The notes under the pieces: model-generated | What the model saw: only the letters and a program-made list of their open reading frames with translations | Told to the model about the DNA's origin: nothing | Database searches by the model: none | In this document: positions 22,815 through 31,553 of the stretch, in pieces | Position numbering within the stretch: position 1 is the stretch's first letter | Layout of the letters: each line of letters starts with the position of its first letter | Position numbers and translations under genes: made by a program | Source: Jiangella muralis | Lineage (GTDB): Bacteria; Actinomycetota; Actinomycetes; Jiangellales; Jiangellaceae | DNA length: 64,000 bases | Direction: 5' to 3' | NCBI RefSeq assembly: GCF_001270745.1 | Contig: NZ_KQ434759.1 | Coordinates: 1 to 64,000, forward strand

Positions 22815-24160
22815 CCGCCGCGGTAGCGATTCTCGCGGTCTTCGTCCTGACCTTCGGGACCGCCTATTTCGTGGCGCAGGAGTTCGCCTACGTCTCGGCC
22901 GACCGGGTCGAGCTGGCCCGCCAAGCCGGCGCCGGCGACAAACGCGCCGCGTCGGCGATCCGGGTCATGGAACGCCTGTCCTTCATGCTGTCGGCCGCCC
23001 AGGTCGGCATCACCGTCACCGGCCTCATCGTCGGTCTTATCGCCGAACCGGCGTTCGCGCAGGTCGTCCGGCCACTGCTGGAGTCCGTCGGGCTGCCCGC
23101 CAGCGCGGTGCCGGGCGTCTCGGTCGCGGTCGGGTTCGCGGTCGCGACCATCATCCAGATGGTGCTCGGGGAGCTGTTCCCGAAGAACCTCGCGCTGGCC
23201 ACGCCGGAACGGCTGGCCAAGCTGCTGGCGTCGTCGACGCACCTCTACCTGGCCGTCAGCGGCCCGGTGGTGCGGCTGTTCGACAACTCCGCCGCGTGGC
23301 TGCTGCGCAAGGCCGGCATCGAGCCGGTCGAGGAACTGCACCACGGCGCCACGTTGGAGGAGCTGGGCCACGTCATCGGCGAGTCCGAGGCGGGCGGCTC
23401 ACTGTCGTCGCAGCTGTCGGGCATTCTCGGCCGCGCGCTGTACTTCTCCGAGCACACCGCCGGCGAGGCCATGGTGCCGCGGCCGGACGTGCGCGCCGTC
23501 CGCTCCGACGCCACGGCGGCCGCCGTCGTCGAGCTGGTCTCCACCCACGGCCACTCCAACTATCCGGTCCGGGGCGAGGAGACCGACGAGGTCGTCGGCG
23601 TCGTCGGCGTGCGCGAGCTGATGTACGTCGCGCCCGGTGACGTCGACTCCATGCTGGTCCGCGATATCGCCCGCCCGCCGCTGCTGGTGCCCGACAGCCT
23701 GCCGCTGCCGGCGCTGGTCGAGCGCATGCAGGACGCCGGCGACGAGTTCGCCTGCGTCGTCGACGAGTACGGCGGCCTGGCCGGCATCGTCACGCTCGAG
23801 GACGTCTCCGAGGAGCTGTTCGGCGACATCACCGACGAGACCGACCAGCAGGGCGTCCCGGTCACGCAGGACGGCGACTGGTGGCAGCTCGACGCCGGGC
23901 TGCGGGTCGACGAAGCCGCCTCGAGGACCCGCCTGCCGCTGCACGAGTCCGACCACTACGACACCGTCGCCGGCCTCATCGTCGCCGAGCTGGGCCGGTT
24001 CGCCGAACCCGGCGACCGCCTCGTCGTCGGCAGCCGCGACGACGGCCGCGACCGCGTCGAGATCGAGGTCGTGACGGTCGCGCGGCACGTGCCCGAGCTG
24101 GTGCGGCTGCACCGCCTCGGCCTCGTGCACACCGACGGGAACGCGGAGGCGGCCTCGTGA
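22811..24160 (+). CDS. hemolysin-family DUF21/CBS-pair membrane transporter (CNNM/CorC type)
   Basis: A 449-residue protein. The DUF21 membrane domain spans about residues 1-180 with QVGITVTGLIVGLIAEPAF split at a turn and VLGELFPKNLALA. Two CBS domains follow (MVPRPDVRAVRSD... and RPPLLVPDSLPLP...ACVVDEYGGLAGIVTLEDV), then a CorC_HlyC domain. Members export or sense Mg and other divalent cations. It overlaps the next gene by GTGA; that gene is a related transporter, and the two probably form a heteromeric pair. Upstream leader features suggest post-transcriptional control. Confidence 0.9.
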   Translation: MTAAVAILAVFVLTFGTAYFVAQEFAYVSADRVELARQAGAGDKRAASAIRVMERLSFMLSAAQVGITVTGLIVGLIAEPAFAQVVRPLLESVGLPASAVPGVSVAVGFAVATIIQMVLGELFPKNLALATPERLAKLLASSTHLYLAVSGPVVRLFDNSAAWLLRKAGIEPVEELHHGATLEELGHVIGESEAGGSLSSQLSGILGRALYFSEHTAGEAMVPRPDVRAVRSDATAAAVVELVSTHGHSNYPVRGEETDEVVGVVGVRELMYVAPGDVDSMLVRDIARPPLLVPDSLPLPALVERMQDAGDEFACVVDEYGGLAGIVTLEDVSEELFGDITDETDQQGVPVTQDGDWWQLDAGLRVDEAASRTRLPLHESDHYDTVAGLIVAELGRFAEPGDRLVVGSRDDGRDRVEIEVVTVARHVPELVRLHRLGLVHTDGNAEAAS

Positions 24161-25173
24161 GCCCGGTCACCGCGATCCTCGTCACCTTCGCCCTGCTGAT
24201 CGCCAGCGCGTTCTTCGTCGCCGCCGAGTTCGCCCTGGTCGGCGCCCGGCGGCACCGCATCGAGCAGGCCGTCGCTTCCGGCAAGCGCGGCGCCAAGGCG
24301 GCGCTGGCCGGCATCCGCGAACTGTCGCTCATGCTGGCCGGCGCCCAGCTCGGCATCACCATGGTCGTGGTCGGCCTGGGCATGGTGTCCGAGCCGGCCT
24401 TCCACCATCTCCTGGAGCGGCCGCTGCACGCCGTCGGCATGCCCGACGGCACGGCCGACGTCCTCGCGCTGATCATCGCGCTGACCGGCATCACGTTCCT
24501 GCATGTCGTGGTCGGCGAGATGGCGCCGAAGTCGTGGGCCATCGCGCATCCGGAGCGGTCCGCGATGATCCTCGCGCCGGCGTTCCGCGGCTATGCCTTC
24601 GGCGTCCGCTGGCTGCTGGTGCTGCTCAACGGCGTCACCAACGTGCTGCTGCGGCTGGTCCGGGTCACGCCGCGGGACGAGCTCGTGACGATCCGCAACC
24701 GCGAGCAGCTGCACCAGCTGGTCCGCGAGTCCAACCGGCTCGGCCTGATCGGCGCCGCCGACTACGGACTGCTGACCCGCGCGCTGGTCGCGCCGGAGCA
24801 GCAGGTGCGGACGGTCATGGTGCCGGCCGAGCGCATCGTGTCGGTGCCGGCCGGGGCCGGCCCGCAGGACGTCATCGACGTCGGGCGCGGCAGCGAGCGC
24901 ACCCGGCTGGTGGTCCGCGACGACGCCGGCGCCCCGGTGGGTGCGGTGCACGTGCGCGGCGCGCTGAGCGCCCGGGCGGCCGGCGCCGCATGGACGGCGG
25001 GCGCGGCGGCGCTGCCCGTCCCGCTCATCCCCGACGGCGCCGACCTCGCCCAGGCCGCCGACGTGCTGCGCGGCGCGCGGTCGCAGCTGGGCATCGTCGT
25101 CGACGGCTCCGGCGCCGAAGTGGGCCTGGTGGCCATGGACGACGTCGTCACGGCGGTGCTGGTCAACCGATGA
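24157..25173 (+). CDS. second DUF21/CBS membrane transporter
   Basis: A 338-residue paralogue of the preceding protein. DUF21 motifs are present (FFVAAEFALVGARRHRIEQA, QLGITMVVVGLGMVSEPAFH, VVGEMAPKSWAIAHPERSA) followed by a CBS pair (MVPAERIVSVPAGAGP; VGLVAMDDVVTAVLV). It lacks the CorC_HlyC domain, as is usual for the second gene of such actinobacterial pairs. Its GTG start sits in the stop of the first gene and its stop overlaps the next ATG (ATGA). Role: divalent cation transport or homeostasis. Confidence 0.9.
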   Translation: MSPVTAILVTFALLIASAFFVAAEFALVGARRHRIEQAVASGKRGAKAALAGIRELSLMLAGAQLGITMVVVGLGMVSEPAFHHLLERPLHAVGMPDGTADVLALIIALTGITFLHVVVGEMAPKSWAIAHPERSAMILAPAFRGYAFGVRWLLVLLNGVTNVLLRLVRVTPRDELVTIRNREQLHQLVRESNRLGLIGAADYGLLTRALVAPEQQVRTVMVPAERIVSVPAGAGPQDVIDVGRGSERTRLVVRDDAGAPVGAVHVRGALSARAAGAAWTAGAAALPVPLIPDGADLAQAADVLRGARSQLGIVVDGSGAEVGLVAMDDVVTAVLVNR

Positions 25174-25964
25174 CGGCCGCGTGGGTCGCGTTCCTGACCG
25201 ACTACGGGCGGGCCGACGGCTACGTCGCCGCCTGCCACGGCGTGATCGCCCGCATCGCGCCGTCGGCTCGGGTCATCGACGTGACCCACGAGGTGCCGGC
25301 CCAGGACGTGCGGCACGGCGCCGTCGTCCTGGCCGACACCCTGCCGTACCTGCCGCCGTCGGTCGTGCTGGCCGTCGTCGACCCCGAGGTGGGCACGCGG
25401 CGCCGCGCGGTCGCCGTCGCCGCTGGTGAGCATGTGCTGGTCGGGCCGGACAACGGGCTGCTGTCGTGGGCGGCCGACGCCGCGGGCGGCGCCGTGCGCG
25501 CGGTGGAGCTGGAGTACCGCCTCGACACCGGCGCGACGACGTTCGACGGGCGGGACGTGTTCGCGCCCGCCGCCGCGCACCTGGCCGCGGGCACCGAGCT
25601 GCGCGCGCTGGGCCGGGAGCTCGACGTCGCGACGCTGGTCCGGCTGCCCGACCCGTGGCTGCGGGTCGGGCCGGAGATGGTCGAGGCCGAGGTGCACGTC
25701 GTCGACCGGTTCGGCAACGTCGCGCTGGCCGCCGGGGCAGCGGACCTGACGGCGGCCGCGCTGGACCAGCACCCCCGGCTGCGCGTCACCGCCGGCGAGC
25801 GGTCGTCGTACCTGCCGCTGGCGGCGTCGTTCGCGGCCGTGCCCGAGGGCGACCCGGTGCTGCTGGTCGACTCCGCCGGCCGGCTGGCGCTGGCGGTGAA
25901 CCGCGGCAGCGCGGCGGCCGAGCTGGGGCTGCGGCCGGGAGACCGCGTGACGATCAGCACGTGA
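25170..25964 (+). CDS. SAM hydroxide adenosyltransferase (DUF62 family)
   Basis: A 264-residue enzyme that uses water to cleave S-adenosylmethionine into adenosine and methionine. Motifs of the two-domain family are present: FLTDYGRADGYVAACHGVI, PEVGTRRRAVAV, LVGPDNGLLSW, GRDVFAPAAAHLA and VVDRFGNVALA. The chloride or fluoride specificities of SalL and FlA need different loop residues and are not claimed here. It is translationally coupled to the DUF21/CBS gene by ATGA, which is unusual and hints at a link between cation export and SAM turnover (inference). Confidence 0.88.
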   Translation: MTAAWVAFLTDYGRADGYVAACHGVIARIAPSARVIDVTHEVPAQDVRHGAVVLADTLPYLPPSVVLAVVDPEVGTRRRAVAVAAGEHVLVGPDNGLLSWAADAAGGAVRAVELEYRLDTGATTFDGRDVFAPAAAHLAAGTELRALGRELDVATLVRLPDPWLRVGPEMVEAEVHVVDRFGNVALAAGAADLTAAALDQHPRLRVTAGERSSYLPLAASFAAVPEGDPVLLVDSAGRLALAVNRGSAAAELGLRPGDRVTIST

Positions 25965-26033
25965 TGTCCGCGCCGATGTCGAAGCGGCGGGCGCGGCTCC
26001 GACGTCACCTGTGAGAGCACAGGAGGCGAGCCG

Positions 26034-26360
26034 ATGAAATACCTGATCCTCATCTACCGCGACCCACCCAGCGCCGGGCCTGGCCATGCCGCGCACGCCG
26101 CGCTGACGCACGAGCTGGCCGGCGGCGGCGAGCTGATCGCGGCCGAGACGCTGGCCGATCCTTCCCAGACCCGGCGGGTGCACGCCGGCGCGGTGGTCGA
26201 CGGGCCGTTGCCCGGGGCCGGCGCCCAGCCGGCCGCCTTCTACCTGGTCGAGTGCGAGACGCTGGACTGCGCGCTGCGGCACGCGGCTCAGGCGCCGGAG
26301 GCCGCGGCCGGCCGGGTGGAGGTGCGCCCGGTGCTGTGCCGCGGCGGCCTGGAGATGTAG
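26034..26360 (+). CDS. YCII-domain (DGPF-type) protein
   Basis: A 108-residue protein beginning MKYLILIYRDPP and continuing through ETLADPSQTRRV, VVDGPLPG and AAFYLVECETLDCALRHAA, the pattern of the YCII/DGPF family. Members are small dimeric proteins of unclear catalytic role, often next to ECF sigma factors, though none is here. GGAGG nine bases before the ATG supports the start. It ends five bases before the convergent oxidoreductase gene. Confidence 0.9.
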   Translation: MKYLILIYRDPPSAGPGHAAHAALTHELAGGGELIAAETLADPSQTRRVHAGAVVDGPLPGAGAQPAAFYLVECETLDCALRHAAQAPEAAAGRVEVRPVLCRGGLEM

Positions 26361-26365
26361 GTCCC

Positions 26366-27310
26366 TCAGCCCAGCTCGATCACCCGCTTGCCGCGCGCGT
26401 GCCCGGTCTCGACGGCGCGGTGGGCGGCGGCGACCTGGTCGAGCGGATAGCGGCGCTCGACGACGGGACGCAGGGTGCCGTCGTCGACGTGCCGGGCGAG
26501 GGTGGCGAGGTCGTCGCGTCGTGCCTTCACCTGGACGACGCGGATGCGCGGTCCGGGCAGCAGCGCGGACGCGAGTGCGAACGGGACCGCACGGGTGGCC
26601 GTCGTCGCGATCCGGCCGCCGCGGTCCAGCAGCCGCCGGTAGTCGCGCGCGTGCGCTCCGTGCAGGTCGGCGACGGCGTCGAAGACGCGGTCCGCGGGCG
26701 GCGCCGCGGTGTGGTCCCAGACGTCGGCCGCGCCGAGGTCGTGGCAGAGGTCCGCGTTGGACGGCCCGGCCACCGCCGTCACCGTGGCGCCCATGGCCAC
26801 GGCCAGCTGCACCGCCGCCGTCCCGACCCCGCCGGATGCGCCGACGACCAGGACCCGGTCGCCCGGCCGCACCCGCAGCGAGTCGCGCAGCACCTGCAGC
26901 GCCGTCAATCCCACCGTCGGCAGCGCGGCCGCAGCCACCAGGTCCACCGCCGCCGGAGCCGGGGCGCACCGGTCCGCCCGCATGACCGCGTACTCCGCGA
27001 CCGTGCCGAGCCGCTTCGGCAGCCCGCCGCGATAGCCCCAGACGCGGTCGCCGACGGCGAGGTCGTCGACGCGCTCGCCCACCGCCACCACCTCGCCGGC
27101 GAGGTCGAGCCCGGTGCCGCGGGGCAGCCGCGCGCCGAACCGCAGCCGCCCGGACCGGAACAGCGCGTCACTCGGATTCACGCTCGCGCCGTGCACCCGG
27201 ACCAGCACCTCGCGTGGCCCGGGCCGCGGTACGTCGACGGTGTCGGCCCGCAGCACGTCCGGGTCGCCGTAGCGGTGGTGGCGGGCGGCCCGCATCGTCG
27301 CCGGGATCAC
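26366..27310 (-). CDS. zinc-independent quinone-type NADP oxidoreductase (MDR superfamily)
   Basis: A 314-residue medium-chain reductase. The GroES-like N-terminal domain (VRVHGASVNPSDALFRSG, RGTGLDLAGEVVAVG) is followed by the Rossmann domain with GDRVLVVGASGGVGTAAVQLA and a C-terminal RGKRVIEL. No structural-zinc cysteines are seen, which places it with quinone oxidoreductases. The start is a GTG (V-I-P-A-T) overlapping the stop of the upstream membrane protein by GTGA. Both are probably controlled by the divergent TetR regulator, suggesting a role in response to a reactive or toxic compound. Confidence 0.88.
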   Translation of the reverse strand: MIPATMRAARHHRYGDPDVLRADTVDVPRPGPREVLVRVHGASVNPSDALFRSGRLRFGARLPRGTGLDLAGEVVAVGERVDDLAVGDRVWGYRGGLPKRLGTVAEYAVMRADRCAPAPAAVDLVAAAALPTVGLTALQVLRDSLRVRPGDRVLVVGASGGVGTAAVQLAVAMGATVTAVAGPSNADLCHDLGAADVWDHTAAPPADRVFDAVADLHGAHARDYRRLLDRGGRIATTATRAVPFALASALLPGPRIRVVQVKARRDDLATLARHVDDGTLRPVVERRYPLDQVAAAHRAVETGHARGKRVIELG

Positions 27311-28266
27311 GCCGCCACCTCCACCTTCGGCGCCGCTGCGGCGCGCCGCACGCCCAGTGCGAACAGCGCGACGCCGCCGGCCAGCCAGCAGGCCAGCACG
27401 AGCAGCGGCCCGGCCGCGCCGGCGCCGTCGAAGTAGGCGACGGAGCGCAACAGGCTCCCCGTCGCGCCCGGCGGCAGCAGCTGGCCGAGTGCGCCCCAGC
27501 CGGCCGGCAGCAGCTCCGGCGCGCTGGCCAGCCCGGACAGCGGGTTGCCGAGCAGAATCAGCGCGATGGCGCCGACCGCCAGCCCGGCGTTGCCGAGCGC
27601 CGTCCGCAGCCCGAGAATCGCCCACGCCGTCGCCGAGATGCCCAGCGCCGCCGCGGCCGCCGTCGCCCAGTACGCGCCGTCGAAGGTGCCGAAGACGAAC
27701 CGCAGCAGCGCGGTCACCGTCAGCCCGGCGACGACGGCGAACACCGCGGCCCCGGCGGCCTGCCGGGCCGGCCCGCGCACCGTCATGAGCAGCACGACGG
27801 CCGCGATCCAGCCGCCCAGCGCCAGCGGCAGGGCACCGGCGGACAGCCCGGCGCCGGTGGGGTCGTCGGCCGGGAACGGGCGCACGTCGGTGATCGTCTG
27901 CACGCCCAGCTCCGTGCCGAGCGCGCGCAGCTGGGTCGCGACGGCGTTGCTGGCCGCGCTCGCGACTAGCAGCTCGTCCGGGCGCCCGGACGCGTCGAGC
28001 AGGATCGCCCCGTAGGCCTCGCGGTCCAGGATCAGCGCCCGGGCCGCGTCCGCGTCGGCGGCGGGCGTGACGGCGAAGCCGTGGGTCTCCAGTTCGCCGG
28101 CGAGGCCGCCCTCGTCGCCCGCGACCGCGATCGGCACGTCGTTCGGGCCGGAGTGCAGCGGCGGCAGCGCGAACGCCGACAGCAGTGCAACCAGCAGCAC
28201 CGTCAGGCCCGCGATGACCGCGGCGAGCTGCCGCCAGGCGGGCGGGGATGGGGTCTGCTCGGGCAT
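27307..28266 (-). CDS. membrane protein resembling ABC-2/YhgE-type permeases
   Basis: A 319-residue protein. One helix near the N-terminus is followed by a soluble external region (residues 40-140) containing VPIAVAGDEGG and AYGAILLDASGRPDELLVASAA split in two, then five or six helices and a basic tail. The layout is that of YhgE/Pip-like or ABC-2 permease proteins without an encoded ATPase. GGAGG precedes the ATG. It is divergent from the TetR gene across a 90-base region holding two 23-bp operators, one of them over this gene's promoter. Likely an export-related protein induced when TetR binds ligand. Confidence 0.7.
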   Translation of the reverse strand: MPEQTPSPPAWRQLAAVIAGLTVLLVALLSAFALPPLHSGPNDVPIAVAGDEGGLAGELETHGFAVTPAADADAARALILDREAYGAILLDASGRPDELLVASAASNAVATQLRALGTELGVQTITDVRPFPADDPTGAGLSAGALPLALGGWIAAVVLLMTVRGPARQAAGAAVFAVVAGLTVTALLRFVFGTFDGAYWATAAAAALGISATAWAILGLRTALGNAGLAVGAIALILLGNPLSGLASAPELLPAGWGALGQLLPPGATGSLLRSVAYFDGAGAAGPLLVLACWLAGGVALFALGVRRAAAAPKVEVAA

Positions 28267-28278
28267 CTCGTCCTCCAG

Positions 28279-28349
28279 ATAAGAAACGCTTCGTATCTTA
28301 TGAACTCGGACTGTAGGCTACCCGCGATAAGAAACGCAACGTTCCTTGG
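28279..28349. promoter_or_regulatory. twin TetR operators and TAGGCT promoter
   Basis: Operator 1 is ATAAGAAACG-N3-CGTATCTTAT (28279-28301, nine of ten positions paired). Operator 2 is ATAAGAAACG-N3-CGTTCCTTGG (28327-28349, more degenerate right arm). The left arms are identical. TAGGCT at 28314-28319 predicts a start at 28326, immediately before operator 2; operator 1 overlaps the -35 region and the divergent promoter. This fits autorepression and repression of the divergent genes by the TetR protein. Confidence 0.75.
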
Positions 28350-28356
28350 AGGATCG

Positions 28357-28929
28357 ATGGCGGAGACCCGCCGGCGCGGCGAAGCGCTCGAGGCGGCCAT
28401 CGTCGACGCCGTCTGGGCCGAGCTGGCCGAGTCCGGGTACGCCGGGCTGACCGTCGGCGCCGTCGCCGAGCGGGCCCGGACCAGCAAGGCCGTCCTCTAC
28501 CGGCGCTGGCCGGGCCGGGCGGCGCTGGTGATCGCCGCGCTGTCGCAGCACGCGCCGTCCACCGAGGACGTGCCGGACACCGGGACGCTGCGCGGCGACC
28601 TGCTCGCGCTGCTGCGCACCATCGCCGCCGGTGTGTCGGCCCGCAGCATCGACGCGCTCTGGGGACTGCTCACCGAGACCGCGCGCGACCCCGAGTTGGC
28701 CGCGCTGGTCCGTACGCAACTGGCCGAGCTGCAGCGCAGCGGCCCGATCGTCGTCGTCTTCGACCGCGCGGTGGCCCGTGGTGAGGTCGACGCCGCCCGC
28801 GTCACCTCCCGGCTGCTGCGGGTGGCGCCCGACCTCGTGCGCAACGAGCTGATGCTGTACGGGGCGATCACCGACGCGGCCATCGTCGAGATCGTCGATC
28901 AGGTGGTGCTACCGCTCGCCGGAGTGTGA
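28357..28929 (+). CDS. TetR-family transcriptional repressor
   Basis: A 190-residue regulator. The N-terminal helix-turn-helix reads AIVDAVWAELAESGYAGLTV then AVAERARTSKAVLYRRWPGR. The C-terminal ligand domain is of the TetR_C_16 or AcrR-like kind (IDALWGLLTETARDPELAAL). TTGGAGG precedes the ATG. It is divergent from a membrane protein/oxidoreductase operon and 92 bases upstream of an MMPL exporter gene in the same direction, so it may control both sides, a typical drug- or lipid-export arrangement. Confidence 0.92.
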   Translation: MAETRRRGEALEAAIVDAVWAELAESGYAGLTVGAVAERARTSKAVLYRRWPGRAALVIAALSQHAPSTEDVPDTGTLRGDLLALLRTIAAGVSARSIDALWGLLTETARDPELAALVRTQLAELQRSGPIVVVFDRAVARGEVDAARVTSRLLRVAPDLVRNELMLYGAITDAAIVEIVDQVVLPLAGV

Positions 28930-28961
28930 GCCACGTCGCGTTCCGGCCGGACGTGTCACAC
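28924..28961 (+). terminator. hairpin at the end of the TetR gene
   Basis: GTGTGA and CACGTC pair with GACGTG and TCACAC around a GC-rich loop; the 5' arm has a two-base bulge and includes the TetR stop codon. It could be a terminator without T-run, or a regulatory palindrome before the MMPL gene. Confidence 0.45.
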
Positions 28962-29020
28962 CCGGCGGACGGCGCGGGTCTCGTGTGCGGACATCCAGAC
29001 GCACGTGAGACGGAGACACG

Positions 29021-31210
29021 ATGGCGAGGAGACTGGCGGAGTTCGTGACGCGCCGGCGGCGGGCGGTGCTGATCGTGGCGGTGCTGCTCGCCCTGCTCGG
29101 CGGGGCGACCAGCACGTCGCTGTTCGGCAAGCTGTCGGCCGGCGGCTTCGACGACCCGGGGGCGGAGTCAGGGCGGGCGGCCGACCTGCTCGAGGACACC
29201 TTCGGGCAGTCGCCGCCGAACCTGGCGCTGCTGGTCACCGCCCCCGACGGCGTCGACGGCGCCGCCACGGCCGAGGCGGGGACCCGGCTGACGGAGTCGC
29301 TCGCGGCCGAGGACGGCGTGCGCGACGTCGTCTCGTACTGGTCGTCCGGGCAGCCGCAGCTGCGCAGCGACGACGGCGAGCGCGCGCTCGTCCTCGCGAC
29401 CATCCCCGGCGACGAGACCGCCGTCAACGAGCGGGTCGGCGAGCTGGCCGACGTCTACGGCGGGGACGTCGACGGCCTGACCGTCGAGGTCGGCGGGCAT
29501 GCCGCGTTCTCGCACGAGCTGGCCGAGCAGAGCGAGAGCGACGTCGTCACCGGCGAGTTGATCGTGTTCCCGGTGACGCTGATCGCGCTGGTCCTGGTGT
29601 TCGGCGGGATCGTCGCGGCGCTGCTGCCGCTGGCCGTCGCCGCCGCGACGTCGCTGCTCGGGATGGGGCTGCTGTGGGCGCTGGCCGAGGTCACCTCGCT
29701 GTCGGTGTTCGCCGCCAACGTGGTGACGCTGGCCGGGCTGGGGCTGGCGATCGACTACAGCCTGCTGATGGTCAACCGGTACCGCGAGGAACTGGCCGGC
29801 GGGCGCACGGTGCCGGAGGCGATCCGGGCCACGCTGGGTTCGGCCGGGCGGACCATCGTGTTCGCGTCGCTGACGGTGTGCATCGCGCTGGCGACGCTGA
29901 TCCTGGTGCCGCTGCCGGCGATCCGGTCGATCGGGTACGCGGGGGTGCTGACCGCCCTGCTCGCCGCGACGGCGTCGCTGGTCGTGCTGCCGGCGCTGTT
30001 CGCGGTGCTCGGGACCAGGGTCGGGACGCCGCGGCTGCGGCGGCGCTCGTCCGGGCCGTCGTCGGATGGGTTCTGGCACCGGCTGGCGGTGGTCGTGATG
30101 CGCCGCCCGCTGCCGATCGCGACCGTCGTGACGGCGATCCTGCTGCTGCTCGGCGCGCCGTTCCTCGGCATGAAGCTCGGCTACCTGGACGAGCGGGTGA
30201 TGCCGTCGTCGTCGGAGGCCCGGCAGGTCGCGACGGTGATCCGCTCGGACTTCGCGACGGGGGAGCAGGACGCGCTGCAGGTGGTGGCGCCGTCCGGGCT
30301 GGCGGAGCCGGATGCGTACGCCGAACGGATCTCCCGGCTCGACCACGTCGCCCGCGTCGACACCGTCAGCGGCAGCTACGCCGACGGCGCCGCGGTGGCG
30401 CCGCCCGGCCCGCCGCACGCCCGGTTCGCCGCCGGCGACGCCGTCTACCTCTCGGTCGTGCCCGAGCCCGGCACCGTCGAGCAGACCCGCGAGCTGGTCG
30501 GCGCCGTCCGCGCCGTCGACGCCCCGGCCGAGACCCTGGTCGGCGGCGTCGCCGCGGTGGCCGAGGACGCGGACCGGTCGCTGCTGGACATGCTGCCGTG
30601 GGCGCTCGGCGCGGTCGGGCTGGCGATGGTCGTGCTGCTGTTTCTGCTCACCGGCAGCGTGCTGCTGCCCATCCTTGCGCTGGTGCTGAGCACGCTCAGC
30701 CTCACCGCGACGTTCGGCGCGATGGTGTGGATCTTCCAGGACGGCCACCTGTCCGGCCTGTTCGGCTTCACCGTCACCGGCACCACCATCTCGACCGTGC
30801 CGGTGATGCTGTTCGCGCTCGCGTTCGGGCTGGCGATGGACTACCAGGTGTTCATGCTGTCGCGGATCAGGGAGGAATACGACCGCGGCGCCTCCCCGAC
30901 GGCGGCCGTCGCGCTCGGCCTGGAGAAGGTCGGCCGCATCGTCACCGCCGCGGCCGTCCTCATCTCCATCGTCTTCCTCGCCTTCCTCGTCTCCGACATC
31001 ACACTGATGAAGGCGTTCGGGGTGGGGCTGCCGCTGGCGGTGCTGATCGACGCCACGCTGATCCGCGGCGCCCTGCTACCGGCCACCATGCGGCTGCTCG
31101 GCGGCGCGACGTGGTGGGCGCCGGGGTGGCTGCGCCGGGTGCACGCCCGGTTCGGCCTGCGGGAATCTTCCGACGCGCCTCAGCGGGAGCCGGTCCCTGC
31201 CCGTCGATGA
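29021..31210 (+). CDS. MMPL family RND-type transporter
   Basis: A 729-residue inner-membrane exporter with the MmpL architecture: TM1, a first external domain, five helices, then a second such set. The proton-relay segments are GLGLAIDYSLLMVNRYREEL and GLAMDYQVFMLSRIREEYDR, each with the Asp-Tyr pair. Actinobacterial homologues export lipids, siderophores or drugs using proton flow. The ATG at 29021 follows GACGGAGA. The TetR gene lies 92 bases upstream and may regulate it. A dispersed palindromic repeat begins 44 bases after the stop. Confidence 0.92.
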   Translation: MARRLAEFVTRRRRAVLIVAVLLALLGGATSTSLFGKLSAGGFDDPGAESGRAADLLEDTFGQSPPNLALLVTAPDGVDGAATAEAGTRLTESLAAEDGVRDVVSYWSSGQPQLRSDDGERALVLATIPGDETAVNERVGELADVYGGDVDGLTVEVGGHAAFSHELAEQSESDVVTGELIVFPVTLIALVLVFGGIVAALLPLAVAAATSLLGMGLLWALAEVTSLSVFAANVVTLAGLGLAIDYSLLMVNRYREELAGGRTVPEAIRATLGSAGRTIVFASLTVCIALATLILVPLPAIRSIGYAGVLTALLAATASLVVLPALFAVLGTRVGTPRLRRRSSGPSSDGFWHRLAVVVMRRPLPIATVVTAILLLLGAPFLGMKLGYLDERVMPSSSEARQVATVIRSDFATGEQDALQVVAPSGLAEPDAYAERISRLDHVARVDTVSGSYADGAAVAPPGPPHARFAAGDAVYLSVVPEPGTVEQTRELVGAVRAVDAPAETLVGGVAAVAEDADRSLLDMLPWALGAVGLAMVVLLFLLTGSVLLPILALVLSTLSLTATFGAMVWIFQDGHLSGLFGFTVTGTTISTVPVMLFALAFGLAMDYQVFMLSRIREEYDRGASPTAAVALGLEKVGRIVTAAAVLISIVFLAFLVSDITLMKAFGVGLPLAVLIDATLIRGALLPATMRLLGGATWWAPGWLRRVHARFGLRESSDAPQREPVPARR

Positions 31211-31253
31211 AGCTCTGGTCGGCTGGGAGGGGACAGTTCGCCGCTGTCCGCAC

Positions 31254-31375
31254 GTGGGCCGTCCCCCTGCTGCCCATTTTCTCAGCGGCCAAGTGCGGGC
31301 AGTTATCAGGGGGACGGGGGAGGTGCGGGCAGAGCCCGCCCGGGTGCACCGTTCGCCGTTCGCCTGGCTGGCTGG
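31254..31375. repeat. palindromic intergenic repeat, copy 1
   Basis: This lies in the 343-base gap between the convergent MMPL and PheRS-like genes. CCGTCCCCCTG plus TGCCC (31259-31275) pair with GGGCA plus CAGGGGGACGG (31297-31317). A second small hairpin, GCGGGC-AGA-GCCCGC, follows at 31325-31339, then a conserved tail GTGCACCGTTCGCCGTTCGC. An inverted copy lies at 41628-41816. The remainder of the gap (31376-31553) shows no gene or clear signal. Confidence 0.8.
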
Positions 31376-31553
31376 CGTTCGCTGTTGTTGCCGTGCACCG
31401 TTGGGTCGTCCTCGATTCGCGGCGGCCATCGAGGTGGCGGCGAGGTGTGCCCAGACTGCCACGGCCAACCTGCGGACCACGGCGAACGTGCGGCCACCCG
31501 GCGCACTGCAGCAAAGCGGACACGAGCGGCACAGAACCGGCGTTCACGAGTGG

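Noticed and set aside
25170-25964. SAM-dependent chlorinase or fluorinase
   Set aside because: The specificity loops of SalL/FlA cannot be confirmed, and there is no halometabolite gene cluster nearby; the hydroxide-type enzyme is the default for this family.
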